64,000 nt of DNA from an uncultured Clostridia bacterium (GCA_934177795.1 CAKPPS010000001.1:1-64000); one strand, 5' to 3'; positions 18,134 through 28,294 are shown, numbered from the stretch's first letter. Notes: a model not told the origin generated them from the sequence alone. Program-made: numbers and translations.

Positions 18134-19480
18134 ATGCCAACTTATGTGTATAGAGCTATGACTAAAACAGGATTGGTAGTAAAAAATAAGATAGAATCAC
18201 CTAATAAGCAATCATTATTAAAAACATTAAAAGGTAATGGACTATTACCAATAGATGTTATGCAAATTAGATATGTGGGAAAGCAACAAAAAAAGACAAA
18301 GAAAAATATTACAAATATTGATGAAATAATGAAAAATGTCAATACAACTAATATAGGAAAAAGCAAGCCAAAGCAATTATCAACAAGAGAGAAAATCAGT
18401 TTATATTTTGCAGCAACAGAAAAAATTCAAACTAGAGATATTATGATTTTTACACAAAATTTTTATCTATTAAAAAAAGCTAACTTTAACAATATACATG
18501 CATTAAATACCATAATACAAAGTACAGAAAATATATCTTTTAAAGGAATACTAGAAGATATATTAGCAGGTGTTGAAGAGGGAGAAAATATGTATACGAC
18601 AATGGAATATTATTCTAATGTATTCCCATATATATATGTAAATATGATAAAAGTTGGAGAATTGTCTGGTTCGTTAACAAATTCGCTAGAACAAGCAGTA
18701 AGATATTTAGATGAATCAGATGCATTAAATAGAAAATTGAAATCAATATTAATCCCTAATATTGCTCAGTTTGTACTACTTTTAGTAATGTTATTTGTAG
18801 GAACTTTGGTAGCAATTCCTGCCATACAAAATGTATTTGATGAGTTAGGTACTCAAGATTCATTACCAGCTGTAACAATTTGGTTTTCTGGAGTCGTCGA
18901 TAATATGGTTGCCTATTGGTATATTCCGGTAGCCATAATAGTAATTATAGCTACTGCAATAATATTTTATATCCGAACGCCTAAAGGTAAGTATAATTTC
19001 CATTATTTCAAATATAAAATGCCTGTTTTTGGAGAATTAATATTTGCACTTGATTTTTCTAGATTTTTGAAAGCGATGTTGTTAAACTTGGAAAATGGTA
19101 TGAGAATTCAAGAGTCAATAGATGTAAGTAAAAACGTAATAAAAAATTACGTTATGTTATCTATGATTGAAACATCAATAAATAATATATTAACTGGTTC
19201 ATCTTGGATAGAACCATTTGAAAGATCAGGTCTAGCTAAACCAATGATTACAGAAATGTTAAAAATAGGAATGCAGACAGATTTGGCAGAGATGATGCAA
19301 AAATTAGTTGAATATATGCAAATTGATATAGATAATATAATGGGAAAAATAATGAAAGTTTTACCACAAATAGTATATGCAATTGTTGGTGTTGTATTAA
19401 TATTCTTTGTATTAGTAGTATTAGTACCATGTATTCAAGTATATATGGGAAATTTCTTGTTCTCAGCTTATGGTGTATAA
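18134..19480 (+). CDS. pilC: Pilus inner-membrane platform protein PilC/GspF
   Basis: 448 residues: two T2SF domains, each with a membrane-helix pair (LIPNIAQFVLLLVMLFVG; MVAYWYIPVAIIVIIATAII; C-terminal LPQIVYAIVGVVLIFFVLVV). Begins MPTYVYRAMTKTG like GspF/PilC. The ~60-residue basic insert at 50-110 is longer than usual. Last gene of the pilus operon, 10 bp after pilT. Confidence 0.93.
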   Translation: MPTYVYRAMTKTGLVVKNKIESPNKQSLLKTLKGNGLLPIDVMQIRYVGKQQKKTKKNITNIDEIMKNVNTTNIGKSKPKQLSTREKISLYFAATEKIQTRDIMIFTQNFYLLKKANFNNIHALNTIIQSTENISFKGILEDILAGVEEGENMYTTMEYYSNVFPYIYVNMIKVGELSGSLTNSLEQAVRYLDESDALNRKLKSILIPNIAQFVLLLVMLFVGTLVAIPAIQNVFDELGTQDSLPAVTIWFSGVVDNMVAYWYIPVAIIVIIATAIIFYIRTPKGKYNFHYFKYKMPVFGELIFALDFSRFLKAMLLNLENGMRIQESIDVSKNVIKNYVMLSMIETSINNILTGSSWIEPFERSGLAKPMITEMLKIGMQTDLAEMMQKLVEYMQIDIDNIMGKIMKVLPQIVYAIVGVVLIFFVLVVLVPCIQVYMGNFLFSAYGV

Positions 19481-19531
19481 TAGAGAGATATGAAAATTCA
19501 GAAATTTTTCTAATTGAAAGGATTTATAGTA

Positions 19532-20434
19532 ATGAAAATAGGTATAGATTTAGGTGGCAGTCATATAGCAATAGGAGTAGTTGATAAAAGAGGCAAAATA
19601 ATAGAAAAAGTTGAAAAAAGAATACTAGCTAGTGAAAAAAATAATATAAAAAAAGTAATAGAAACATATATAATAGAAAAAGTTAAAAACCTAAAAAATG
19701 AATATGAAATTACAGAAATAGGAATTGCAATTCCAGGAACTATAAAAGATGGAATTATTGAAAAATCAGTAAACTTAGGACTAAAAAATTATGATTTGAT
19801 AAACAGTATAAAAAGTGAAGTAAATATACCTATAAAAATAAGAAATGATGCTAAATGTGCAGCAATTGCAGAAAATATATATGGAACATTAAAGCCATAT
19901 AAAAGAAGTATTTTTTTAACATTAGGAACTGGAATAGGTGGAGCTGTTATTATAAATAATATGTTATTAGATACTGGTATTTATCCTGGATGCGAATTTG
20001 GACATATTGTAATAGAAAAAGATGGTAAATTGTGCAAATGTGGAAAAAAAGGGTGCTGGGAAACAGTAGCATCAATGAAGGCTTTTAAAGATAGTATGAG
20101 AAAAGTTATGGGACTAAACGAAAAAACTAGCGGAAAAGAGTTATTAGATATAATCAGAAAAAATAATGCCGAAGATGAAAATTATAAAGTAATTAATGAC
20201 ATTATTGATGAATATATAAATTATTTAAGTTTAGGAATATCAAATTTGATAAATATATTTGAACCTGAAGCAATTGGAATAGGTGGGAGTTTTGTATTTT
20301 ATAAAGATATATTTGTAGATAAGCTAAAAAGTAAAATAATAAGCAATAATCTTTTATTTAATAAACGCAATGATGTAAATATTCAAACTGCAATTTTAAA
20401 TAATGATGCTGGACTTATTGGAGCAACATTATAA
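19532..20434 (+). CDS. ROK-family sugar kinase (glucokinase-like)
   Basis: 300 residues. Phosphate-1 motif IGIDLGGSHIAIGVVD at the N-terminus, catalytic region IRNDAKCAAIAE, GTGIGGAV, and the ROK zinc site CKCGKKGCWETVAS preceded by EFGHIV. Such enzymes phosphorylate glucose, N-acetylglucosamine or related hexoses; the substrate cannot be read from sequence. ATG 19532 has GAAAGGA upstream; the ORF opening with TTG at 19514 overlaps that SD. Followed by half transketolase. Confidence 0.88.
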   Translation: MKIGIDLGGSHIAIGVVDKRGKIIEKVEKRILASEKNNIKKVIETYIIEKVKNLKNEYEITEIGIAIPGTIKDGIIEKSVNLGLKNYDLINSIKSEVNIPIKIRNDAKCAAIAENIYGTLKPYKRSIFLTLGTGIGGAVIINNMLLDTGIYPGCEFGHIVIEKDGKLCKCGKKGCWETVASMKAFKDSMRKVMGLNEKTSGKELLDIIRKNNAEDENYKVINDIIDEYINYLSLGISNLINIFEPEAIGIGGSFVFYKDIFVDKLKSKIISNNLLFNKRNDVNIQTAILNNDAGLIGATL

Positions 20435-20457
20435 AAATATGAAAGGAAGAGATTATT

Positions 20458-21384
20458 ATGAAAGAAGAAAAAAAAGCTACTAGGCAGAGTTATGGTGAAG
20501 CTCTAGAAGAACTAGGAAATGAGAATGAAAATGTAGTTGTTTTAGATGCTGATTTGTCAGCTGCAACAAAAACAAGTATATTTGCGAAAAAATTCCCAGA
20601 AAGATTTTTCGATATAGGAATTGCAGAAGCAAATATGGTAGGGATAGCAGCAGGGATGGCAAGTTGTGGAAAAATTCCTTATATAAGTACATTTGCAGCA
20701 TTTGCAGCAGGAAGAGCTTATGATCAAATACGATCAAGTGTGTGTTATCCTAATCTAAATGTAAAGATATGCGCTACACATTGTGGAATTACAGTAGGAG
20801 AAGATGGTGCTACTCATCAGATGTTAGAAGATTTAGCATTAATGAGAGCATTACCTAATATGCTAGTAATATCACCTTCAGACAGTGTAGAAGCAAAAGC
20901 TTTAACAAAAGAAATTTCAAAAATAAAAGGTCCTGCATATATGAGATTAGCTAGATTAGCAACACCTACAATATATGAAGAAAATCAAAAATTTGAGATA
21001 GGTAAGGCAATTCAAATTGGAGAAGGCACAGATGCTACGATTTTTGCTACAGGAGTAACCGTTTCAGAGGCTTTAAAAGCTAAAGAAATTTTGAAAGCTA
21101 AAGGGATAGATATACGAGTTGTCGATGTTCACACGATTAAACCTATAGATAAAGATATGATTATAAAATGTGCAAAAGAAACTAAAAGATTGATTTCATT
21201 AGAGGACCATAATATTATTGGTGGACTTGGAAGTGCCATATCAGAAGTATTGACAGATGAATACCCTTGCAAATTAGAGAGACTAGGAATAAAAGATGTT
21301 TTTGGAAAATCTGGAAATGCGGTAGAATTAATGAAATATTTTGAAATAGCAAGTGATAAAATAATTGATATATTGTGTAAATAA
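20458..21384 (+). CDS. Transketolase, C-terminal (pyrimidine-binding) subunit
   Basis: 308 residues covering only the Pyr and C-terminal domains of a split transketolase/DXS-like enzyme: VVLDADLSAATKT, DIGIAEANMVGIAAGMA (the Glu contacting the TPP pyrimidine), CATHCGITVGEDGATHQMLED and FATGVTVSEALKA. The TPP-phosphate-binding N-terminal subunit, usually just upstream, is replaced by the ROK kinase, so the partner must be elsewhere. A terminator follows. Confidence 0.88.
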   Translation: MKEEKKATRQSYGEALEELGNENENVVVLDADLSAATKTSIFAKKFPERFFDIGIAEANMVGIAAGMASCGKIPYISTFAAFAAGRAYDQIRSSVCYPNLNVKICATHCGITVGEDGATHQMLEDLALMRALPNMLVISPSDSVEAKALTKEISKIKGPAYMRLARLATPTIYEENQKFEIGKAIQIGEGTDATIFATGVTVSEALKAKEILKAKGIDIRVVDVHTIKPIDKDMIIKCAKETKRLISLEDHNIIGGLGSAISEVLTDEYPCKLERLGIKDVFGKSGNAVELMKYFEIASDKIIDILCK

Positions 21385-21403
21385 ATTATTTGTCGAAATA
21401 AAG

Positions 21404-21430
21404 GAGTTTGTATTTGCAAGCTCTTTTTTT
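21404..21430 (+). terminator. Terminator of the ROK-transketolase unit
   Basis: GAGTTTG pairs with CAAGCTC (one wobble) and is followed by seven T residues. Confidence 0.8.
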
Positions 21431-21488
21431 CCAATTTATAGAACTATAATTTTGGAATAATTTGAAAGTGAATTTTATGTAAAAACTA

Positions 21489-21517
21489 TTGCAAATTTTC
21501 TACTTTATTGGTATGAT
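21489..21517 (+). promoter_or_regulatory. Sigma-A-type promoter of ftsEX
   Basis: TTGCAA, 17-bp spacer, TATGAT; the ftsE start is 57 nt downstream of the -10. Confidence 0.6.
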
Positions 21518-21573
21518 AGGATAAGATAAAAATAATAGATTATTATGTAAAAAAATAGACAAGGAGAACTAAA

Positions 21574-22260
21574 ATGATAGAATTTAGAAATGTGACAAAA
21601 ACTTATGATACAGGAACAAAAGCAGTAAAAAATGCTAACTTTAGAATAGATAAAGGAGAGTTTGCATTTTTAGTAGGTTCATCTGGAAGTGGAAAATCAA
21701 CTTTAATTAAATTAATTTTGAAGGAAGAAGAACCAACATCAGGAAATATCATAATAAATGGAAAAGATACAACATTTTTAAAACCAAGTAGAATACCATT
21801 TTTAAGAAGGAGTATGGGAGTGGTTTTTCAAGACTTTAGATTATTGCCAGATAAAACAGTATATGATAATGTAGCTTATGCTATGTATATTGTAAGAGCA
21901 ACGCCAAGACATATTAGAAGACAGGTACCAATGGTACTTTCATTAGTTGGATTAAGTGGTAAAGCTAAAATGTATCCAAATGAGTTATCAGGAGGAGAAC
22001 AACAAAGAGTAGCACTTGCAAGAGCACTAGTAAATAATCCATCAATGTTAATTGCAGATGAGCCAACAGGAAATTTAGACCCAGATACAGCATGGGATAT
22101 TATGACATTGTTAAATGATATTAATATGAGAGGAACAACTGTTGTAGTTGCAACACACGCAAAAGATATAGTAGATCAAATGAAAAAAAGAGTTATTCAC
22201 ATAAAAAAAGGTGAAATAATAAGAGACGATAAAAAAGGTGGGTATGATTGTGAAATATAA
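21574..22260 (+). CDS. ftsE: Cell division ATP-binding protein FtsE
   Basis: 228-residue ABC ATPase: Walker A VGSSGSGKSTLIK, FtsE-type VVFQDFRLLPDKTVYDNVAYAM, signature LSGGEQQRVALARAL, Walker B LIADEPTGNLD, His switch VVATHA. With FtsX it couples ATP hydrolysis in the cytoplasm to activation of peptidoglycan hydrolases outside, here probably the coiled-coil M23 proteins encoded next. SD AAGGAGA. The 3' end overlaps ftsX by 17 bp. Confidence 0.97.
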   Translation: MIEFRNVTKTYDTGTKAVKNANFRIDKGEFAFLVGSSGSGKSTLIKLILKEEEPTSGNIIINGKDTTFLKPSRIPFLRRSMGVVFQDFRLLPDKTVYDNVAYAMYIVRATPRHIRRQVPMVLSLVGLSGKAKMYPNELSGGEQQRVALARALVNNPSMLIADEPTGNLDPDTAWDIMTLLNDINMRGTTVVVATHAKDIVDQMKKRVIHIKKGEIIRDDKKGGYDCEI

Positions 22261-23152
22261 TATATTAGGATATTTAATTGGAGAAGGATTTAGTAATGTA
22301 TTTAAAAACAAAAAATCTACAGGGGCATCACTAATGATAATGTGTGCAACAATGATTATATTTGGTGTATTCCTAATTTTAGGAGAAAATATTAATCACT
22401 TTGTTAAAGAAGTTGAGTCTGCACAAGGAATTCAAGTATTTGCAACTAAAGAGGCAACAGATGACCAAGTAAAAGAATTAGGAGAAAATATTCGAAAAAT
22501 AAATGGTGTTAATAAAATAGAATATAAATCTAAAGAAGAAGCTCTAAACCAGATGAAAGAAAAATTTTCAGGAAATGAAGATTTGTTAACAGGATATGAG
22601 GGCGAAGAAAATATTTTTACAGCCTCTTACATTGTTACATTAACAGACTTAAATTTGAGTACACAAGTTCAAGATGAAATTTCAAAATTAGATTATGTAA
22701 AAAAAATAACAAGTTCTAATGAAACAGTATCAACTTTAATAGATTTAGCAAATGGTGTAAAAATTGTTACTGGAGTTATTTTAGTATTGTTAGTTATTAT
22801 TTCTATATTTATTATAGCTAATACTATAAAATTAACAGTACATGCTAGAAGAAAAGAAATTTCTATAATGAAATATGTAGGAGCTACAAATGGCTTTATA
22901 AGATGGCCATTTATAGTAGAAGGTATGATAATAGGTATTATTTCAAGTGCAATTTCAATATTTTTAGTAGCAATTGCCTATAATTGTATAGCTGAACAGA
23001 TGGTAAATTCAGACTTTATGAAAACAGTAGGAGTTAGTTTAGTTAGTTTTTCAGATATGTTTAGCTCAATTATATTTGTATATATGCTATTAGGAATAGG
23101 AATTGGAGCATTAGGAAGTATTATTTCTATGAGAAAATATTTAAAAGTATAA
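22244..23152 (+). CDS. ftsX: Cell division protein FtsX
   Basis: 302 residues: N-terminal membrane helix (ASLMIMCATMIIFGVFLILG), extracellular domain, and three C-terminal helices with the FtsX motif VHARRKEISIMKYVGATNGFIRWPFIVEG. ATG 22244 has AAAAGG 5 nt upstream; the GTG at 22238 overlaps the SD. Overlaps ftsE. Confidence 0.96.
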   Translation: MIVKYNILGYLIGEGFSNVFKNKKSTGASLMIMCATMIIFGVFLILGENINHFVKEVESAQGIQVFATKEATDDQVKELGENIRKINGVNKIEYKSKEEALNQMKEKFSGNEDLLTGYEGEENIFTASYIVTLTDLNLSTQVQDEISKLDYVKKITSSNETVSTLIDLANGVKIVTGVILVLLVIISIFIIANTIKLTVHARRKEISIMKYVGATNGFIRWPFIVEGMIIGIISSAISIFLVAIAYNCIAEQMVNSDFMKTVGVSLVSFSDMFSSIIFVYMLLGIGIGALGSIISMRKYLKV

Positions 23153-23162
23153 AGGAGTAGAC

Positions 23163-24371
23163 ATGCGTAAATTTTTATGTATTGTTTTAGCTTTTATGAT
23201 AATATGTACTTATACAACATTTGTTAGTGCAGAAAATAATAATGATATAACAGATTTACAAGAACAACAAAAAGATTTACAAAATCAATTAACTGAATCA
23301 AATCAACAATTAGAGGAAGTACAAAGTCAATTGTCTGATAATTTGCAACAGATAGCTAAATTAGACGATAAAATTAAAGAATCAGAAGATAAAGTAGAAT
23401 CATTAAATAATAAAATTAGTGAATTAGAAAAAGAAATATCTATAGTAAAGGGAAAATTAAATATAGCACAAAAAGATTATGATGAGCAAAAAAGTATAAT
23501 GGAAAAAAGACTAGTAGCTATTTATGAGGCAGGAGATACAAAATATATAGATGTACTATTAAAATCAAAAAATATTTCAGATTTTTTATCTAGTTATTAT
23601 TTGATTACAGAAATTACAGCTATGGATAAAAACTTATTAGAAAATGTAGAAAAAGAAAAGAATAATATAGAAATATCAAAAAAGAAACTAGATAAAAATC
23701 AACAAGATTTAGCAGTAGCTTTGCAAAATCAAAATAAAACAGCAGTAGTACTTCAAAATACTAAAACATTAAGAGAAGATTATATATCAAAATTATCAGA
23801 GGAAGAAAAGGCAAAACAGACACAAATTGATGAAATAACCTCACAATATGAGGAAATAAATAAACAAATTTTGAGTTTAGCGGTTACAGGAGTAGATACA
23901 GCATATATAGGAGGAGTGCTTGCATGGCCAGTTCCAGGATATACCAAAATAACATCTAATTATGGCATGAGAGTACATCCTATAACAGGACAATATAAAT
24001 TACATACAGGCGTAGATATTAGTGCACCAATAGGAGCGAATTTTGTAGCAGCAAATGATGGAATTGTTACTAAAGCAGGATATAATGTGGCTTATGGAAA
24101 TATGGTAATAATTGATCATGGTGGAGGTATTTCTACATTATATGCACACGGCTCAGAAATTTTAGTTACAGTAGGACAAACAGTAAAAAGAAATGATCCA
24201 ATATTAAAAGTTGGTTCAACTGGATACTCAACTGGTGCACATGCACATTTTGAAGTTAGAATTAATGGAGTTGTAACTAATCCTATAGAATATATAACAA
24301 ATGGAGTAGTTCCAGAAACACATAAGAAAGATGAAGAAACAACAGAAAATAATCAATCAAACCAATATTAA
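23163..24371 (+). CDS. Secreted coiled-coil M23 peptidoglycan hydrolase 1
   Basis: 402 residues. Signal peptide 1-22, long coiled coil (~30-235) like EnvC/CwlO/PcsB-type FtsX-activated hydrolases, with the conserved KRLVAIYEAGDTKYIDVLL segment, then LytM/M23 domain: NYGMRVHPITGQYKLHTGVD, YAHG and HAHFEVR, all zinc and catalytic histidines present. First of three tandem paralogs; starts 10 bp after ftsX with AAAGGAG. Confidence 0.9.
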   Translation: MRKFLCIVLAFMIICTYTTFVSAENNNDITDLQEQQKDLQNQLTESNQQLEEVQSQLSDNLQQIAKLDDKIKESEDKVESLNNKISELEKEISIVKGKLNIAQKDYDEQKSIMEKRLVAIYEAGDTKYIDVLLKSKNISDFLSSYYLITEITAMDKNLLENVEKEKNNIEISKKKLDKNQQDLAVALQNQNKTAVVLQNTKTLREDYISKLSEEEKAKQTQIDEITSQYEEINKQILSLAVTGVDTAYIGGVLAWPVPGYTKITSNYGMRVHPITGQYKLHTGVDISAPIGANFVAANDGIVTKAGYNVAYGNMVIIDHGGGISTLYAHGSEILVTVGQTVKRNDPILKVGSTGYSTGAHAHFEVRINGVVTNPIEYITNGVVPETHKKDEETTENNQSNQY

Positions 24372-24387
24372 GGAGACGATAAATCAA

Positions 24388-25620
24388 ATGAAAAAAATAA
24401 TTTTAAAAATTTTAGTTGTATGTATTGTTGCAATAATTATAGGACAATATAACATAGCTTTTGCAGCATCTAAAACACAATTAAATGCAGATAGTAGTGA
24501 AACTGATAAAAAAATACAAGAGGCCAAAGATGAGTTAGATAATATTGGAGCAGAAAAATCTGAAACATTAAAGCAGGTCGAAAATTTAATGGCTCAAATA
24601 TCTGGATATGAGACAGATATAGATAGTTTAAATGATAAAATATCAGATATTAATTCACAAATAGAAGATGCACAAAATAAATTAAATCAAAAACAAGATG
24701 ATTATGATAAACAACAAGAATTATTAAATAAAAGATTAGTAGCAACTTATGAGGCTGGAGAAACTTCATATTTAGATGTTTTACTATCTTCAAAAAGTTT
24801 AAGTGATTTAATTTCAAGTTATTATATGATAAACGAAGTAGCAGAAAATGATAAAAATTTGATGAAAGAAATAAAGAATGAGCAAGAAGAAATTGAGAAA
24901 GCAAAGCAAACGTTAGAAACTAGTAAACAGGAGTTAAATAGTGTAAAGTCACAAAAAGAAGCAAAAACTACTGAATTAAAAAATACAAAAGCACAAAAAG
25001 ATAGTTATGTTTCTAAATTGAGTGCAGACGAAAAAAATACACAAGCAGAGTTAGAACAATTTGAAAAAGATAAAAAAGAAATAACAGCTCAATTAGCTGC
25101 TATAGCTAAACAAGAAGCAGCCGCTGCAGCAGCTGCAAAACAAAAAGCAAATACTTCATCAAATAATAATACAAATTCATCAAAATCTAATAGTGGAACA
25201 ACAACAATAAGTAATCCTAGTGCAAGTGGATATATCAGACCAATTTCAGGATATGGTATTACTTGTGGCTGGATGGGATATTCAGGACATACAGGAGTTG
25301 ATTTTACAGGAGGAGGAATTTCAGGAAAACCAGTTTTAGCAGCAAAATCAGGTACAGTAGTAACTTCTACAGCATTAAAAAATTCTAATGGTTCATATAG
25401 AAGTTATGGTGAATATATAGTTATAAATCATCATGATGGAACAATGACATTATATGCTCATGGAGCACCAGGATCCAGATTAGTTAGCGCAGGACAATCA
25501 GTAAGCCAAGGACAACAAATTATGAGTGTAGGAACTACAGGAAATTCTACTGGATATCATTTACATTTTGAAGTAAGAGTAAATGGTTCACCAGTAAATC
25601 CAGCACCATATTTACCTTAA
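24388..25620 (+). CDS. Secreted coiled-coil M23 peptidoglycan hydrolase 2
   Basis: 410 residues. Signal peptide (KIILKILVVCIVAIIIGQYN, then AFA), coiled coil to ~235 with RLVATYEAGETSYLDVLLSS, an Ala-rich then Ser/Asn linker, and an M23 domain (GHTGVDFTG, LYAHGAPGS, HLHFEVRVNG). ATG 24388 follows AAGGAGA by 12 nt; upstream in-frame ATGs lie inside the previous gene. Catalytic residues are intact. Confidence 0.9.
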   Translation: MKKIILKILVVCIVAIIIGQYNIAFAASKTQLNADSSETDKKIQEAKDELDNIGAEKSETLKQVENLMAQISGYETDIDSLNDKISDINSQIEDAQNKLNQKQDDYDKQQELLNKRLVATYEAGETSYLDVLLSSKSLSDLISSYYMINEVAENDKNLMKEIKNEQEEIEKAKQTLETSKQELNSVKSQKEAKTTELKNTKAQKDSYVSKLSADEKNTQAELEQFEKDKKEITAQLAAIAKQEAAAAAAAKQKANTSSNNNTNSSKSNSGTTTISNPSASGYIRPISGYGITCGWMGYSGHTGVDFTGGGISGKPVLAAKSGTVVTSTALKNSNGSYRSYGEYIVINHHDGTMTLYAHGAPGSRLVSAGQSVSQGQQIMSVGTTGNSTGYHLHFEVRVNGSPVNPAPYLP

Positions 25621-25638
25621 TATAAGGAGGAAAAACTT

Positions 25639-26991
25639 ATGAAGAAAGTATTATTAAAAACATTAATAAGTGGAATCATTATTATTAGTATTTTACAATA
25701 TAATGTAAGTGTATATGCTGCAAATCAAATAGATTCATTACAAAATAAGCAAGAAGAAAATGAAAAGAAAATAAATGAAACTAAAGAGCAAAAAAGTCAG
25801 GTTTCACAAGAAAAGACAGATGTTCAACAGCAAGTAGATAATTTAAATGAACAAATTTCTGGTTATGAAAATGAAATAGGAAATTTAAATAGTAAAATAA
25901 CTAATTTAAATGGTCAAATAACTGAAGCAGAAGAACAAATAAATCAAAAACAAGAAGATTATAATAAACATCAGGATTTATTTAAAAAAAGATTAGTAGC
26001 AACTTATGAAGCTGGAACAACATCATTTTTAGATGTAATACTATCTTCTAAAAATATAAGTGATTTAATTTCAAACTATTATTTAGTTTCTGAAATAGCA
26101 GAAGCAGATTCAAGTTTGATAAAAAACATAGAATCAGAAAAGAAAGATATAGAAGAAGCAAAAAATAAGCTTGAAGAGACAAAGAAAGATTTAACAGCTT
26201 CAAAAGCACAAAAAGAAAGTACATCAATACAATTACAAACTGCTAAAACAGAGAAAAGTAAATATGTTTCTCAATTGTCAAAAGAAGAACAAAATTTACA
26301 ACAAGAAATAGATGATTTAACAAAAGATAATCAACAAATATTAAGTGATATTCAAGATGCACAAGCCAGATATGCAAAACAGCTTGAAGAACTAAAAAAA
26401 CAAGCAGAATTAGCAAAAAAGCAACAAGAACAACAATCTAATAGTTCAAATTCAGGAAAAAATAATAATAAAAACAATACTAATAGTAATCCTAACTCTA
26501 ATTCAGGGTCAAACTCAGGGTCAAACTCAGGTTCAAATTCTAATAGTGGCTCAGGAGGACATACATCTAACCCAAATGGATTTATAAGGCCTGTAAATGG
26601 TGGAACAATTACTGCTAATGGATACTATCCTTCAAGCGGAGCATTTCATGGTGCAATAGATTATGGCGTTAGTTTAGGAACACCAGTATATGCAGCAGCA
26701 ACAGGAGTAGTGCTTACAGTTAAAAATTTAACTACGAGTTATGGTACTCATGTTGTAATACAACATGCAAATGGATTACAGACATGGTATGCTCATGGTA
26801 CACCTGGGTCAGTTTGTGTATCTCCAGGACAGATAGTTTCACAGGGACAGATGATAATGAAAAGTGGAAGCTCTGGCCATTCAGGAGGACCACATTTACA
26901 TTTTGAAGTTAGAAAAGCACCTTATACATATAGTTATAGTGCAAGAAAATATGGTGATGATTGCAGAGTAAATCCTAATCAATATTTTTAG
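25639..26991 (+). CDS. Secreted coiled-coil M23 peptidoglycan hydrolase 3
   Basis: 450 residues. Signal peptide, coiled coil with RLVATYEAGTTSFLDVILSS, linker containing three tandem SNSGSN-like repeats (bases ~26500-26550), then M23 domain (FHGAIDYGVS, WYAHGTPGS, PHLHFEVR). Closest to hydrolase 2. A palindromic hairpin follows the stop. Confidence 0.9.
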   Translation: MKKVLLKTLISGIIIISILQYNVSVYAANQIDSLQNKQEENEKKINETKEQKSQVSQEKTDVQQQVDNLNEQISGYENEIGNLNSKITNLNGQITEAEEQINQKQEDYNKHQDLFKKRLVATYEAGTTSFLDVILSSKNISDLISNYYLVSEIAEADSSLIKNIESEKKDIEEAKNKLEETKKDLTASKAQKESTSIQLQTAKTEKSKYVSQLSKEEQNLQQEIDDLTKDNQQILSDIQDAQARYAKQLEELKKQAELAKKQQEQQSNSSNSGKNNNKNNTNSNPNSNSGSNSGSNSGSNSNSGSGGHTSNPNGFIRPVNGGTITANGYYPSSGAFHGAIDYGVSLGTPVYAAATGVVLTVKNLTTSYGTHVVIQHANGLQTWYAHGTPGSVCVSPGQIVSQGQMIMKSGSSGHSGGPHLHFEVRKAPYTYSYSARKYGDDCRVNPNQYF

Positions 26992-26993
26992 CA

Positions 26994-27018
26994 GGAATTA
27001 AGGAATATCCTTAATTCC
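26994..27018 (+). other. Intergenic palindromic hairpin
   Basis: GGAATTAAGG and CCTTAATTCC form a perfect 10-bp stem with a 5-nt loop and no T run. A processing or mRNA-stabilising hairpin between the M23 genes and ctpA is likely. Confidence 0.6.
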
Positions 27019-27051
27019 ATAAAATTTTACAGAAAGGAAATGATTTTTTAA

Positions 27052-28269
27052 ATGAAAGAGCAAAAAAAATATAGAATTTATAGAGTTATTATGTTAGTTA
27101 TATTAGTGGCTTTTATAACATTTATGATAACATCTATAGGATTTTATCAATATTTTGTCAAAGGAAAAAGCTTAAATAAATATTTAACATTAATGACATC
27201 TAATGAAAGTAAGGATATTTCACAGACTATAGATACATATAAATCATTGATAGACAAATATTTTTTAGGAGATGTAGATGAATCTAAATTAAAAGAAGGA
27301 GCTATTAAAGGATATATAGAAGGATTAAATGATCCATATACTGAATATATTTCAAAAGAAGATATGGACAGTTACTTAGAAGATACAAAAGGCAATTTTG
27401 TTGGTATAGGAATTTATATGGTAAAAGATGAAAAAACTAATAAAATAAAAGTATTATCTCCAATAAAAAATAGTCCAGCAGAGAAAGCAGGAATACAGCC
27501 AGGAGATTTGATTTTAACTGTAGATGGAGTTGAATATTCAGGTGATGATTTAACTGTTATATCAACAAAAATTAAGGGAGAAAAAGATACTTCAGTTAAA
27601 TTGCAAATACAAAGAAATAATGAAAAAATGGATTTTGAAATAAAAAGAGAAAACATAATTGTAAATCCAGTAGAGGGAGAAGTATTAGATAACAATATAG
27701 GTTATATTGAATTTTCTTCATTTGATGAAAATACATCAGAACAATTTAAAAGTGAATTTGAAAAATTAAAAGATAAAGGAATAAATTCATTAATTATTGA
27801 CTTAAGAAATAATGGTGGGGGAATTGTAGATGAAGCATTGAAAATAGCTGATTATATAGCAGATAAAGACTCAGTATTATTATATGAAGTTGATAAAAAT
27901 GATAAAGAAACAGTAAAAAAATCAGAAAATGAACCTATAATAAATATGCCGATAGTAATCTTAACAAATGGCAATACTGCAAGTTCATCAGAAATATTGG
28001 CAGGAGCTTTAAAAGATTTAGGAAAGGCAAAAACAGTAGGAACAAAAACTTATGGAAAAGGAATAATACAGCAAATATTAACATTACCAGATGGTAGTGG
28101 CTTGAAGATAACAACAGAAAAATATTTAACACCTAATAAAACTGCAATACACAAAGTTGGTATATCACCAGATGAAGAAGTAGAATTACCTTCAGATATA
28201 GATAATGTTTTAAATGTTGAAAAAGAAAAAGATACTCAATTACAAAAAGCGATTGAATTATTAAAATAA
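27052..28269 (+). CDS. ctpA: C-terminal processing protease (S41)
   Basis: 405 residues. N-terminal membrane anchor (~12-35), PDZ domain (GIGIYMVKDEKTNKIKVLSP, PAEKAGIQPGDLILTVDG), then S41 core with catalytic Ser in GNTASSSEILAGAL and Lys in GTKTYGKGIIQ. Acts outside the membrane. Its place after ftsEX and the hydrolases fits a role in hydrolase turnover (inference). Confidence 0.93.
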   Translation: MKEQKKYRIYRVIMLVILVAFITFMITSIGFYQYFVKGKSLNKYLTLMTSNESKDISQTIDTYKSLIDKYFLGDVDESKLKEGAIKGYIEGLNDPYTEYISKEDMDSYLEDTKGNFVGIGIYMVKDEKTNKIKVLSPIKNSPAEKAGIQPGDLILTVDGVEYSGDDLTVISTKIKGEKDTSVKLQIQRNNEKMDFEIKRENIIVNPVEGEVLDNNIGYIEFSSFDENTSEQFKSEFEKLKDKGINSLIIDLRNNGGGIVDEALKIADYIADKDSVLLYEVDKNDKETVKKSENEPIINMPIVILTNGNTASSSEILAGALKDLGKAKTVGTKTYGKGIIQQILTLPDGSGLKITTEKYLTPNKTAIHKVGISPDEEVELPSDIDNVLNVEKEKDTQLQKAIELLK

Positions 28270-28294
28270 AATTAGTAGCAAGGAGAGAGTAAAA

